Part shown: positions 8,489-17,765 of the stretch, one piece after another
Layout of the letters: the number at the start of each line of letters is the position of its first letter
How positions within the stretch are numbered: position 1 is the stretch's first letter
Source: Marinobacter halodurans
GTDB lineage: Bacteria; Pseudomonadota; Gammaproteobacteria; Pseudomonadales; Oleiphilaceae
Direction of reading: 5' to 3'
DNA: 64,000 nt
NCBI RefSeq assembly: GCF_004327985.1
Contig: NZ_SJDL01000016.1
Location: 1-64,000 of the forward strand
Notes under the pieces: model-generated
Told to the model about the DNA's origin: nothing
Databases searched by the model: none
The model's input: the letters and a program-made list of their open reading frames with translations, nothing else
Made by a program: the position numbers and the translations under genes

Positions 8489-11400
8489 ATGTCTGTATAC
8501 GGATTCCCCGGCCCTTTGAATCGAAACAGTCCGATGTTTGAAGCGCTCTTCGAACAGTCTCCCGTGCCATGCGCCATCCTGGCGCCCGGGCTTGTTTTGA
8601 GTCGCTGCAATGACGCATTCGCCCGCCTGCTCGGCTATTGGCGTGAAGAGCTACGGGACCGCTCACTGCCTTTGCTGATGGAAAATGCGGCGGAATCCGT
8701 TTTAATCCATAATGGCCATGACCGGGACATGGCCGGCAGCCACTGTCTCTTTAGACACAAGGACGGGCGGATCCTGGAGCTGCGGTGTGTTACCGCCCCG
8801 CTCGGTGACGGAGTGAACCCCAGGGGTATTATCCTGCAAGTGACGGGATTTCCCGGGCAGGATACAGTTGTGGATCCACCAGCTTCCGGGCCGAGTCCGG
8901 GCTTCGCCAGCCTGGCCGTTGATCATGTGCAGGAAGCGGCCTACCTGATTGGTGCCAACGGCAGAATCCTGGACGCCAACCAGGTTGCCTGCGAAACCCT
9001 GGGGTATAGGCGGGAACAACTCCTTCGCCTGTCTTTTAACGACATCGACCCGAATTTCAACAACGACACCTGTGCCCCCGCCGAGCACGCCCAGCGAAAC
9101 ACGCCCGTCCAGGATTCCTACCACCTCCGTAGCGATGGCGAGAGATTCCCGGTCAATATCCGTTTCGTCCCGCTCAAGTACGCTGGAATGAACCGCACGA
9201 TGGTCTTCGCCCTCGATGTTTCGAAGGTGCAACAGCTGGAGACATTGAGATATGGCATCCTGGAGAGCCTGACTAGGGGGACCCTTCCGGCGAAAAGCCT
9301 GCAACTGATCGTGAACTATGTTGAGGAGACCTGCCCCGAGGCCGTGGCGTCCATTATGCTGGTGAACGAGGGCGGCACCCACCTTGAACCGGGCCCATCC
9401 AACCGGTTGCCGGCCCGATTCCTGGATGCCATCCGGGCTGCTCCTGTTCCGATCGGGGTAGGCCAGGGTGCGTGCGGCACGGCGGCTGCCCTGAAACAGG
9501 CGGTCCAGGTCGAGGACACGGCCAACCATCCCTATTTCCAGGCCTGCCGGGACATAGTCCTCGACGCCGGCTTCTTGTCCTGCTGGTCGACGCCCATCAT
9601 CAGCGGCAAGGGTAAGGTACTGGGCACCTTTTGTATTTATCTGCACACCACCGGCAAGCCGTCGGAGACCGGCGTCAAGCGGATTGCCCGGCGAGCCAGT
9701 CATTTTGCCGCCATCGCCCTGGAGCGGCAACGGGCTGAACGGCAGGTCCAGGAAAGCCATCAGCGCTATCGCGATATCTTTGACAACGCCCTTGACGCCC
9801 TGGCATTGCTGGAAATCACCGGGGACCAGCGTCTCCGTGTCCTGGAAGCCAACCCGGCCATGGAGAGAACCGTGGGTATCCCAAGCCGGCATATGGTGGG
9901 GAAAACGACGGATGAGATCGCCACGCTTTCCCAGGAGCTGGCGGCCCGGATCAACGCCCACTGTCACCAGTGCCTCGCCCGGGGAGAGATGGTGGAAGGT
10001 GAAGCCTGGTTTGACCTTCCCGTCGGCCGGCGTATATTACATTGCGCGATGATTCCCGTACGCCGCCCGAACGGCGGCTATCATCGCGTCGTGCTGATCA
10101 GCAGGGATGTCACGGAGCACAGGCGAGCGGAAAAACTGCTGCATACCCGTGAACAGGAGTTCCGGGCGTTGGTGGACAACTCACCCGACGGCGTCGTCAG
10201 ATATGGTGCCGATGGAGACACCCTGTACATCAACCCCGTATTGCGTGAATTGATAGGCGGCGCCGACACGCCCTACGGCGAAGTCTCCGCCGCCCTGGAA
10301 CAACGGATCATGCCGGCTGACCGTTGCGCCTATCAGGAAGCATGGCGGTCCGTGCAGCAAACTGGCGTCGAAGCCCATCTGGTGATTCGGCTGGGGGGGG
10401 CGGACAAACGGCATGTCAGGTACCAGGATGTTCGCTTCGTTCCCGAGTTCATACCCGAGGGCAACGTCTGCTCGGTGCTGGCCGTGATGCGGGACATCAC
10501 GGCCCTGAAGGAAACGGAATTCCAGTTGCTCTCGCTGGTGGAGAACTCCCCCAACTACATCTGCCGAACGACTCCCAGTGGCCGCCTGTTGTATGTCAAT
10601 CCTGCGCTTCGGACCTGGATGGGGCCTGAGTTCGACGGCAACGCAGGCCCCGGTGTTCCCCCCTCGCCCTGGGTCACGCCCGCCGAGCATGCCCAGCTAA
10701 TAAGCGCGCATGAGAAGGCGGTGGAGCTTGACTGCCTGGTGGAACTCGAAATCTATTTTTCAAATCCCCAGGAGTGGCACCGCCTCCTGTTCGTACCGGA
10801 GAAGAATGAGCTGGGCGATTTCGCGAGTGTCCTGTCGGTAGGCCAGGACATTACTCGCCAAAAGCAGGTCGACCACGAACTGCGTGAGTCCAGGAGTCTG
10901 TTGCGGGAACTGGGCGTCCGACGGGAAGCCGAACTGGAAGCGGAGCGCAAGCGTATCGCCCATGAAATCCATGACGAACTGGGACAGTTGTTGACCACAC
11001 TGCGCCTGAACCTGAGCCTGACCGGGTCCCAACTGCCAGCGGAAGACAGCTCGCTAAGGCAGAAACTGAACGATATGACCGGCCTGGTGGACAGGACCAT
11101 AGAGACGGTTCGCAACATCGCAACGTCCCTGAGACCGGCGGTACTCAATACAGGCGTCGCCTCCGCCCTGGAATGGCTGACCCAGGAGTTCGCCCGTCAC
11201 AGCGGCATCCATTGCAAGCTGTCCACGCAGGAAGGCATCCAACTCGATGAAGAACGGGCCACCATGGTGTTCCGGCTGGTGCAGGAGTCACTGTCCAATG
11301 TCGGGCGGCATTCCGGGGCGGACCAGGTCTGGATTCGTTTGCACCACTATGGATCCGGTTACCGCCTTACCATCCGGGACAACGGCTGCGGCTTCAACCC

Positions 11401-11551
11401 AGAAGCCATCGTCAGCCAGCAGTCATTTGGCCTGATTGGCATGCAGGAGCGGGTGCTGTCGTTCAACGGTCAGATGACGCTGGACAGCGCACCCGGACAT
11501 GGCACGACACTCAGAATCACCATACCGATCCATCCGAGGAAAGCGTCATGA
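8489..11551 (+). CDS. Multi-PAS/GAF sensor histidine kinase, NarX-like
   Basis: About 1020 residues from ATG 8489. The start is uncertain: GTG 8453 and ATG 8534 are in frame, and none has a strong ribosome site. There is no membrane segment, so it is cytoplasmic. Order: PAS (about 15-115), PAS (150-245), GAF (260-410, with the VGVGQGACG-like IGVGQGACGTAA), then three further PAS domains (420-545, 555-670, 675-790), a HisKA_3 dimerisation helix with the H-box AHEIHDELGQ (about 823-833), and a C-terminal HATPase_c with the N-box SLSNVGRHSGA and the G-box DNGCGF. It phosphorylates its own histidine and passes the phosphate to the regulator that starts inside its last four bases. The signal is unknown; GAF and PAS suggest redox, light or small-molecule sensing. 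Confidence 0.9.
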   Translation: MSVYGFPGPLNRNSPMFEALFEQSPVPCAILAPGLVLSRCNDAFARLLGYWREELRDRSLPLLMENAAESVLIHNGHDRDMAGSHCLFRHKDGRILELRCVTAPLGDGVNPRGIILQVTGFPGQDTVVDPPASGPSPGFASLAVDHVQEAAYLIGANGRILDANQVACETLGYRREQLLRLSFNDIDPNFNNDTCAPAEHAQRNTPVQDSYHLRSDGERFPVNIRFVPLKYAGMNRTMVFALDVSKVQQLETLRYGILESLTRGTLPAKSLQLIVNYVEETCPEAVASIMLVNEGGTHLEPGPSNRLPARFLDAIRAAPVPIGVGQGACGTAAALKQAVQVEDTANHPYFQACRDIVLDAGFLSCWSTPIISGKGKVLGTFCIYLHTTGKPSETGVKRIARRASHFAAIALERQRAERQVQESHQRYRDIFDNALDALALLEITGDQRLRVLEANPAMERTVGIPSRHMVGKTTDEIATLSQELAARINAHCHQCLARGEMVEGEAWFDLPVGRRILHCAMIPVRRPNGGYHRVVLISRDVTEHRRAEKLLHTREQEFRALVDNSPDGVVRYGADGDTLYINPVLRELIGGADTPYGEVSAALEQRIMPADRCAYQEAWRSVQQTGVEAHLVIRLGGADKRHVRYQDVRFVPEFIPEGNVCSVLAVMRDITALKETEFQLLSLVENSPNYICRTTPSGRLLYVNPALRTWMGPEFDGNAGPGVPPSPWVTPAEHAQLISAHEKAVELDCLVELEIYFSNPQEWHRLLFVPEKNELGDFASVLSVGQDITRQKQVDHELRESRSLLRELGVRREAELEAERKRIAHEIHDELGQLLTTLRLNLSLTGSQLPAEDSSLRQKLNDMTGLVDRTIETVRNIATSLRPAVLNTGVASALEWLTQEFARHSGIHCKLSTQEGIQLDEERATMVFRLVQESLSNVGRHSGADQVWIRLHHYGSGYRLTIRDNGCGFNPEAIVSQQSFGLIGMQERVLSFNGQMTLDSAPGHGTTLRITIPIHPRKAS

Positions 11552-12180
11552 TCGACGTGTTGATCGCGGACGACCATACCCTGATGCGCGAATGCCTGAA
11601 GCGACTGTTCGACGGTACCGATGACATCCGCGTGAAAGCCGAGGCATCGAACGGTGGCGAGGTCCTGGAGGCCCTGAGACGGGTTGCCTTCGATGTTGTC
11701 ATGCTCGACGTTTCCATGCCGGGCCTGAGCGGGGAAAGTCTGGTGGCCCGGATACACGACCGCTACCCCGAGCTGCCCATCCTGATCCTGACCATGTTCA
11801 ACGAGACGCAGATTGCCAAACGCAAGTTGAAGGCGGGGGCCAGCGGTTACCTGACCAAGGATTGCGAGCCAGACATGTTGGTGGGCGCCATCCGAAAGCT
11901 CGCGGCCGGGGGGCGCGCCATCCATCCGGAACTTGCCGAACGCATCGCCTTCGATCTCGAGGTCACGGGAAACCGTACGTCGCCAGGGGACTTGACCCGT
12001 CGGGAACGACAAATCCTTCACCTGCTGGCCAAGGGCCTCACCCTGAATGAGATCGCCGACCAGTTAGCGATCAGCAACAAGACCGTCAGCACCCATAAAA
12101 CGCGGCTGATGAAAAAAGCCGGCATAAACAACAACGCCGAGTTGGTTACCTATGCCATGAGGCACCGCATGATCGAATAA
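11548..12180 (+). CDS. Response regulator, LuxR/NarL family
   Basis: A 210-residue two-domain regulator whose ATG overlaps the kinase stop codon (ATGA), indicating translational coupling. The receiver (1-120) has acidic residues ADDH at 7-10, the phosphoacceptor Asp54 in VVMLDVSMPG, a threonine in LILTMF and a lysine in YLTKD. The C-terminal LuxR-type helix-turn-helix (about 145-205) has LTRRERQILHLLAKGLTLNEIADQLAISNKTVSTHK. It should activate or repress promoters in response to the adjacent kinase. Targets are not evident. Confidence 0.93.
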   Translation: MIDVLIADDHTLMRECLKRLFDGTDDIRVKAEASNGGEVLEALRRVAFDVVMLDVSMPGLSGESLVARIHDRYPELPILILTMFNETQIAKRKLKAGASGYLTKDCEPDMLVGAIRKLAAGGRAIHPELAERIAFDLEVTGNRTSPGDLTRRERQILHLLAKGLTLNEIADQLAISNKTVSTHKTRLMKKAGINNNAELVTYAMRHRMIE

Positions 12181-12321
12181 GCGGTAGGGTCATTAAGATG
12201 GGGCAGGGTCAAAACCAGACCTCGGGCCTTCATGGCCAGTTTCCGTTGCGGGATAAGCCCTCATAGTCCCGTTCCATCTCCGATCGTTCGTTATTGCAGT
12301 GCCGGAGCCCGCAGTTGATTG

Positions 12322-14379
12322 TCAGAGCCCGAATACCTTGTTCCGGCCCGCGTGCTTGGCCTGGTAGAGTGCATCGTCGGCGCGCGAGACCACCAGCGAT
12401 TCGTTGTCGCCAGCGCGGTATTCCGTAACGCCGAAACTGGCGGTAATCCCTTCGAGGTGTGGAAAGTCGTGGGATGCGATCCGTTGTCGCAACAGGTTGG
12501 AAAGCGTGGCCGCGCCGTCCAGATCGGTATCGGTGCAGACAATCAGAAATTCTTCGCCACCCCAGCGACCGACCGAGTCGGTTTGGCGCGTATTCCACGC
12601 CAGTATATCCGCGACCTGCTTGAGCACGTCATCGCCGATCGAATGACCATGCAGGTCGTTGACCAACTTGAAATGGTCGATGTCCAGCAGTATGACGCTG
12701 AAAATGTGGCCGTAACGCTGGAAGCGATTCTGTTCATAGATCAACACCTGATCCAGCTTGTGACGGTTGTAGAGTCCCGTCAGGGCATCCGTGACGCTCA
12801 GTTGTTCGAGGGCGGCATTTTTCTCTTCCAGCTCCCTTGTGCGTTCACGGACCTTATCTTCCAACGCCCGGCTGTAATGGCTGGCCTGCTGATGCGACTC
12901 GTTCAGCTCCATGACCATCTTGTTGAAGGCGCGGGCAAGGTCACCCAGGTCATCCTTGGCGGCCACCTCGACCTGGCCGGTGAAATCCTTGTTGCGTACC
13001 GCGTCGACACACTCATTGAGCAGGCGTATCTGACGGGTTTGCCGCCAGGCGAAGAGCGTTGCGAGTCCTGCGACCAGCAGCGCCACCCCCAGGGCGGACA
13101 GCACCATAAAGTGTTGCGATCGTTCGGAGATCGTTGAGATCTCGGTTTTGATCGCATCGCGAACCTCCTTGACTTCCGTCAATGGAACGGTTGTTCCAAG
13201 ATAGAGCGTATCGCGGTTTATCCCGGGCCCATGGCCGTTCCACCGGTTAAAGGCGGTTATTTTCTTGAATGCCAGCAGATAGGGTTGGCCTTGGGCATCG
13301 GTAAAGGTATGAAGTGGCAAATCGTCGCCTTCCAGTTCTCCGGCGACCTGTCGCAGCTTGTCGTTCTTGCTGTCGGAGAGCTTGAAATAACTTTGTGTGA
13401 CACCGGAGTCGGTGCGCTTTTTCTCGCTGAGTCCCAGTGTTTTCGCCCACTCTGGCTTGAGACCAAGTATATTGCCGCCACTGCTGTCCATGATGAAGGA
13501 GAAACCCTGGTGGCTGATCTGCCCCTTCTTGACCAGGTTGACCAGGTTATTGAGGGGGTAGTCGACTGCCGCGGCGCCCGCATTGGCCGTGCGATCCGCA
13601 TTCCATAGCGGTGCGAAGAACGTGACCATCAGGCCGGTGCCGCCGGCATCTTTATACAGCGGCGTCAATGTCACCTGACTTTCGGGGTCGGGCAGCTTCG
13701 GGAGCCAGGATGTCCAGCCCTCAACAATGCCGGGAAAGAACATATCCCACCAGTTGTGGGTGTTGTGGCCCGGATACTCCTTGTCGAAGATCGCCGGCAT
13801 TTGAGCCCAGGGTGTCATCGTCATCACCGGTGTTGTCTTGGGGCCGACCACATACAGCCATCCCTTGGGCATGCCGTAATGACCGATGGAGAACAGTAAC
13901 GGTTTGATGCCAGACACCAGGGCAACATGCCGGCGTGTTGCCTCGTTCATCCGCCCGTCGGACCCGAGTAGATATCCCCATACACTCATGCTGATATCGT
14001 CATCGGACTGCGCCAGGTTCGCCCAGTGCTGCTTATCGTTGTAGATCAAATGATTGTGGAAAAAGTCGACCTGATTCACCTTGGCGCCCAGTCCCGCAAG
14101 GGAGGGCCGGTCGATCAGGAGCTGTGCCGAGCCGCGCAGGATGTTCAACTCGTTCCGGATCGATTCCAGCCGGAGTCTCACCTGGCCGGCAATACTTCGG
14201 GCCTGGTTCCGCACATGCGACCGATAGATCTCCTGTATTTTGACATCCGAGATCCTGGTGGCCGATTCGGTTAACTGGCTTGCCTCATGGAGCTGAATCA
14301 CCAACAGCGCGGTGGCGAATAATCCCAAGGGAAGTATGGAAAGGATGACAACTTTCAGTGAGAAACGGGAGAAGTGCAT
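12322..14379 (-). CDS. Membrane diguanylate cyclase (sensor-HAMP-GGDEF)
   Basis: A 685-residue protein. An N-terminal membrane segment (VVILSILPLGLFATALLVI) is followed by a large periplasmic sensor of about 320 residues (double-Cache-like) and a second membrane segment (HFMVLSALGVALLVAGLATLFA). A HAMP-like linker (ARAFNKMVMELNES), a coiled coil and a GGDEF domain follow. The active site is GGEEF (about 604-608), and an RxxD inhibitory site (RQTD) lies five residues before it, so the enzyme should make cyclic di-GMP and be product-inhibited. The neighbouring genes (pili, chemotaxis remains) fit a motility-to-adhesion role. It is convergent with the regulator upstream. Confidence 0.92.
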   Translation of the reverse strand: MHFSRFSLKVVILSILPLGLFATALLVIQLHEASQLTESATRISDVKIQEIYRSHVRNQARSIAGQVRLRLESIRNELNILRGSAQLLIDRPSLAGLGAKVNQVDFFHNHLIYNDKQHWANLAQSDDDISMSVWGYLLGSDGRMNEATRRHVALVSGIKPLLFSIGHYGMPKGWLYVVGPKTTPVMTMTPWAQMPAIFDKEYPGHNTHNWWDMFFPGIVEGWTSWLPKLPDPESQVTLTPLYKDAGGTGLMVTFFAPLWNADRTANAGAAAVDYPLNNLVNLVKKGQISHQGFSFIMDSSGGNILGLKPEWAKTLGLSEKKRTDSGVTQSYFKLSDSKNDKLRQVAGELEGDDLPLHTFTDAQGQPYLLAFKKITAFNRWNGHGPGINRDTLYLGTTVPLTEVKEVRDAIKTEISTISERSQHFMVLSALGVALLVAGLATLFAWRQTRQIRLLNECVDAVRNKDFTGQVEVAAKDDLGDLARAFNKMVMELNESHQQASHYSRALEDKVRERTRELEEKNAALEQLSVTDALTGLYNRHKLDQVLIYEQNRFQRYGHIFSVILLDIDHFKLVNDLHGHSIGDDVLKQVADILAWNTRQTDSVGRWGGEEFLIVCTDTDLDGAATLSNLLRQRIASHDFPHLEGITASFGVTEYRAGDNESLVVSRADDALYQAKHAGRNKVFGL

Positions 14380-15138
14380 GTCGTAGGCCGATTATTCAAC
14401 TTGGGTACGGCGTACTGCAGTTCGAGCCTGGGGTTATCCCCGCCACTTGGTTTGTCCCCGCTGTGTTCGGCCTTTTGGAAATACACGACACTGATGACTT
14501 GTTTGTCACGATATTTACAAGGAAAGGTGGATGAAGACATTAAAGGAACATCCACCGAAACCAGGAAACAAGAACGGCGCGCTGACTCATTGTTACGCGG
14601 AGTGCCGTAAAAAGACTGCGAAATTCAAACGGCTATAATAAACGACCTCAACGAATGACATTGAACCCTCTTTCCCATCCATACCCATTAACGACAAATA
14701 GACCAGGTAACAGCAAAGTCAGGAAACGTAAAGATTTATCAATTTCCAGAATATTCCGGTCAGTCGGTTTTCCAGGCGCTTGCATCAAGGGACCCATTTC
14801 TTTTCCGATAATCGATCATTGTAGTGGCGTGGGTTGGTTGCAATTAGCGAAAGGTGGTATGGGTTATCCACATTTGCATTGACTATAACCAAGCTGCTCA
14901 GACCGTGGACATTGCAGAGTTGCTGATTTGTTTACGCTATCCTTTAGGTGCTTCTTTTCTTTCCGGTTTCCCTGCCTCCCGCGGTTCGATTGAGTCGCAA
15001 TTCTGCTTGATTCCGTTTTTCAGCTCTCCGGGTTGATCCATTCGGCTGCATATGGGGTTGCCGTTAGGCAAGCTCACCTATACGCCGCCGGATCGTGATG
15101 TCCTGAATCGCGGGTGGAAATCCCCTACTGGCATGGGG

Positions 15139-15165
15139 CCGAGGAAGCTGCGCGAGCTTCCTCGG
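15139..15165. repeat. Perfect 11-bp-stem hairpin
   Basis: CCGAGGAAGCT at 15139-15149 and its exact reverse complement at 15155-15165 enclose a five-base GC loop. There is no T tract on the plus strand, so it is not a classic terminator. It may be a structured RNA element, a protein site or a repeat-family member. Confidence 0.6.
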
Positions 15166-15412
15166 AATATTCCCTTTCCCAGCCTTACGTCACGCGGAAC
15201 CGTGTGTCTCCTGCCGCCTGCGAATCCGGGGCATTCCTGGGCATCAGGCGGCTAAACCCATGATGGAGTCAGTCCGGTTTCACTGGTGTTACCACCCGTG
15301 ATGGGCCTTGTCGCGTCCCCGTCGCCTGCCGGTGTGGAGAAGGTCATCATCGCGCGCTGCAGACCTGGCCGGATGTCGGTACTTGCCAGGCCGGGGGATA
15401 TAGGTGGGGTTT

Positions 15413-15469
15413 GTAGGGAAAAACCTACTTTCGGTAAGGCTGGGATCTGGTTTTGTAGGGTTTACCTGC
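15413..15469. promoter_or_regulatory. Two similar dyads, possible operator pair before the che remnant operon
   Basis: GTAGG-N6-CCTAC (15413-15428) and GTAGG-N5-CCTGC (15455-15469) are spaced 42 bases start to start, close to four helical turns, and both are preceded by TTTG or TTTTG. This looks like tandem binding of a dimeric regulator about 170-230 bases upstream of the STAS gene. The regulator is unknown. Confidence 0.4.
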
Positions 15470-15639
15470 CTGATATTTAAGATTTTTCCGGCTATTGGTG
15501 TTGAGTGCAATATGTCAGCATGTTTTGTCGTGGCGTCTATCGGTGCGGCGACGAATGATCGTACTGGGCGTATTGACTCATATAAGGGCGTTGTACGTCA
15601 CATCTATTTTGCAGGCGGCAAACAAGGCACGGAGCCGGT

Positions 15640-15927
15640 ATGTCAGGACGTGTAGCGGAGATCGATTGCGGACAGGTCTTCGGGATCGCGGAGGTGGCCG
15701 ATGTATACGCCCGGCTGTACGCCGCGATTGAAGAGAATCTCGATATCAAGCTGGATATAAGCCGTTTGGAGCGGATAGATACCGCCGCGTTGCAGCTGCT
15801 GTACGGTCTTGAGCGCGATGCCGCTGCGCATGGTGTCAGGCTGTGTTGGTCGGACCCGAGCGCGGCTTTCCTGGAGTCTGCCGGTATTTTGGGAATGCCT
15901 GGGTTCTACCGTGCTCCGCCAGTATAG
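15640..15927 (+). CDS. STAS-domain protein of a chemotaxis cluster
   Basis: A 95-residue single-domain protein with GGAG five bases before its ATG. The STAS fold pattern is visible: strand, then DVYARLYAAIEENLDIKLDISRLERIDTAALQLLYGLERDAAAHG. The key helix follows D-I/L-S, and the usual phosphorylatable Ser/Thr position is filled by Thr in RIDTAALQL. Small STAS proteins commonly start CheA/CheW/ParA-type chemotaxis operons. It appears intact although the genes after it are damaged. Confidence 0.75.
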   Translation: MSGRVAEIDCGQVFGIAEVADVYARLYAAIEENLDIKLDISRLERIDTAALQLLYGLERDAAAHGVRLCWSDPSAAFLESAGILGMPGFYRAPPV

Positions 15928-16011
15928 AAAACGGGCCTGCCCGTCGGATACAGGCGGTTAGGAGCGGCTTTTATCGGATTAAGTAATAAGTTGATTCAGG
16001 AGTTAAGCGAG

Positions 16012-16373
16012 ATGGCAAATATTCTGGCTGTCGACGATGCGGCTTCGATCCGTCAGATGGTTGCGTTCGCACTTAAGGGTGCCGGCCATGCGGTGACCGA
16101 GGCGGCAGACGGCAAGCAGGCGCTGGAACTTGCCAGGCAGCGTGGTTTCGACCTGGTCCTGACTGACGTCAACATGCCGGTGATGGACGGTCTCGCGTTG
16201 ACCCGAGAGCTGCGCAAACTCGCCGGCTTTCGCTTTACCCCGATTCTGGTACTGACCACCGAAGCCGGGCCGGATAAAAACAGGAAGGGCGTGCCGCCGG
16301 CACCACAGGCTGGTTGGTGAAGTCGTTCAATCCAGACCAGTTGCCGGCGACGGTTAAGAAGGTGCTTCGCTGA
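16012..16373 (+). pseudogene. cheY: CheY-like response regulator with a one-base frameshift
   Basis: ATG 16012 with AGGAG nine bases upstream. The receiver is typical to residue ~85: VDDA at 7-10, Asp52 in VLTDVNMPVMDG, and PILVLTTEAGPDK. It then runs out of frame and stops at 16320. Adding one A to the run in GATAAAAACAG (about 16275) restores the normal ending: KQEGRAAGTTGWLVKSFNPDQLPATVKKVLR with a stop at 16371-16373. The lost part contains the conserved K of the KPF/KSF motif. Either the gene is dead or the base call is wrong. Confidence 0.82.
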
Positions 16374-16716
16374 GTGCGGCGGACGTTGCCGGGGCATTAC
16401 GGTTGCTGTTGGATGATGACTCCCCCGAATCGACGGTAGCGGCCGCGGCCCCTGAAATGGCGAATTCACCCGCTACCGGTTGGGCGATCACCGATGTGTT
16501 CGACTGGGTGGAAGGGGGTTGCGAACTGAGAATCGAGCCGCTTGCCGCCCGGTCGTCACCGGAGCCCTCCATGCGGACGACCGCCGGGGTCGCCATGCAG
16601 GCCGCACCCAATGCCGGAGCGGGGGCGGCTCGCCCCTCCGCTCCGCCGGAAGCCTCCGCAGCCGGCCGGCAGATGTCGTCGATCCGGGTCGGGACCGAGA
16701 AGGTGGATTCGTTGAT
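16373..16716 (+). pseudogene. cheA: Remnant of CheA with internal deletions
   Basis: The open frame contains two recognisable CheA pieces. VFDWVEGGCELRIEPLA matches the end of the CheA P2 region (VFxFVEDDCELRIEPL), and after an Ala/Pro-rich linker SSIRVGTEKVDSLI matches the start of the P3 dimerisation domain. The Hpt domain at the N-terminus, most of P2, and all of the rest of P3, the ATPase and the CheW-like domain are missing. No start codon with a ribosome site is evident. At about 16716 the frame joins a CheW fragment out of register. Confidence 0.75.
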
Positions 16717-16721
16717 CACAG

Positions 16722-16985
16722 GAAATCAAGGGCTGGCAGCCGGTCTCCGCGATACCCGGTACGCCGCCTCACGTGTGCGGTGTCTTGAACCTGCGAGGAA
16801 TTATCGTGCCGATCGTGGATTTGCGGCTGTTCTTCGGTATGCCGTTCGTGGAGTACTGCGGCACCACGGTGGTCGTGGTGCTGAAGGTCATGCACGAGGA
16901 GGGGCAGCGCATCGTCGACAACGGGGACAATATGTTGCTGCTGCTGGAAATTGACAAGATGCTCAGCCCCGAGCGGATAGGGTGA
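16722..16985 (+). pseudogene. cheW: Remnant of CheW, 5' truncated and internally deleted
   Basis: In the frame starting at 16722: EIKGWQPVSAIPGTPPHVCGVLNLRGIIVPIVDLRLFFGMPF, then TTVVVVLKVMHEEGQRI, an excellent CheW core (I-P-x-x-P-x-x-V-x-G-V-x-N-L-R-G). It lacks the N-terminal ~30 residues, and after EGQRI it jumps to VDNGDNMLLLLEIDKML, the end of CheW, so about 40-45 residues of the middle are missing. Joined directly to the CheA remnant at its 5' side. Confidence 0.78.
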
Positions 16986-16994
16986 GGAGGTTCC

Positions 16995-17765
16995 ATGGAC
17001 GTTAGGGTCATCGCAGTCATGAACCAGAAAGGAGGCGTGGGTAAGACCACGACCAGCGTTAACCTGTCGCATGCGCTGGCACGGTCCGGGCAGCGTGTGG
17101 CGGTGCTGGATATGGACCCCCAGGGCCAGGCCGGCATCAGCCTGGGGTTTGACAATAAACGGGCAGGTATGGACGCCGTTCTGCTGGACAGTGCCGCTAT
17201 CGATGAGGTCAAGGTCACCGCGAGAGAAAGGCTGGATCTGGTCGTGGCGGGTGATCGCCTGGCCAACTTCGAGCAGGTGAAGGAGGATGGTGTCCAGCGG
17301 GGCTACCGGCTGCTGCGCGCGATCGAGCAATCGTCGCTGGTCGATTATGACTTCGTGGTGATCGATTGCCCGCCTTCTTCGGGTCTGTTGGGAGTTAATG
17401 CCCTGTTCTCGGCGCAGGAACTGATCATCCCCGTGGCGTCGGACTACCTTTCGCTGCAGGGGCTGTCGAGGATGATGCAGATCCTCAGGCGGACCGAGGG
17501 ACTGTCGGGCCGTTGCATCAAGACCTGGCTGGTATCGACCCGTGCACAACCGCGGCGAAACCTGACCCAGGAGGTGCGATCCCGCATGCTGAACTATTTC
17601 CCCGGCGGCGTCCTGGGCACGCCGATACGCGAGAACGTGGCGCTGGCCGAATGCCCGAGCTACGGGAAAACCATTCTGGATTACAAGGCGAAGAGCGCCG
17701 GCGCCCGGGATTATCTCTCGTTGGCGGCCGATATCATGGGTAGGAGAGCAGTAGAGCATGGCTGA
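16995..17765 (+). CDS. ParA-like ATPase of the chemotaxis cluster
   Basis: A 256-residue MinD/ParA-family ATPase that looks intact. The deviant Walker A KGGVGKTT is at about 12-19 with the signature lysine at 12, switch I DMDPQGQA follows, and the Walker B-like region is VVIDCPPS. In other bacteria ParA-type proteins encoded in che operons position chemoreceptor arrays. Ten bases separate it from the CheW remnant, and AGGAGG precedes the ATG. It may be the last functional member of the operon, together with the STAS protein. Confidence 0.88.
   Translation: MDVRVIAVMNQKGGVGKTTTSVNLSHALARSGQRVAVLDMDPQGQAGISLGFDNKRAGMDAVLLDSAAIDEVKVTARERLDLVVAGDRLANFEQVKEDGVQRGYRLLRAIEQSSLVDYDFVVIDCPPSSGLLGVNALFSAQELIIPVASDYLSLQGLSRMMQILRRTEGLSGRCIKTWLVSTRAQPRRNLTQEVRSRMLNYFPGGVLGTPIRENVALAECPSYGKTILDYKAKSAGARDYLSLAADIMGRRAVEHG

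Larger units (their letters stand above)
14380..15639. other. Long non-coding stretch of 1.26 kb
   Basis: No supported gene on either strand; the small open frames show no family resemblance. The first half (to about 15000) is less GC-rich than its surroundings. It holds a strong hairpin at 15139-15165 and two similar dyads at 15413-15428 and 15455-15469. Because the downstream chemotaxis operon is decayed, this may be partly the remains of lost genes, but I could not find a recognisable fragment. Confidence 0.5.

Noticed and set aside
8702-9967. A 421-residue open frame on the minus strand
   Set aside because: Antisense to the PAS/GAF histidine kinase, with no domain signal.
15040-15480. 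Possible cyclic di-GMP riboswitch or integron attC site
   Set aside because: The hairpins do not carry the conserved GEMM loops, and no pair of attC core sites (GTTRRRY with an inverse core) could be found.
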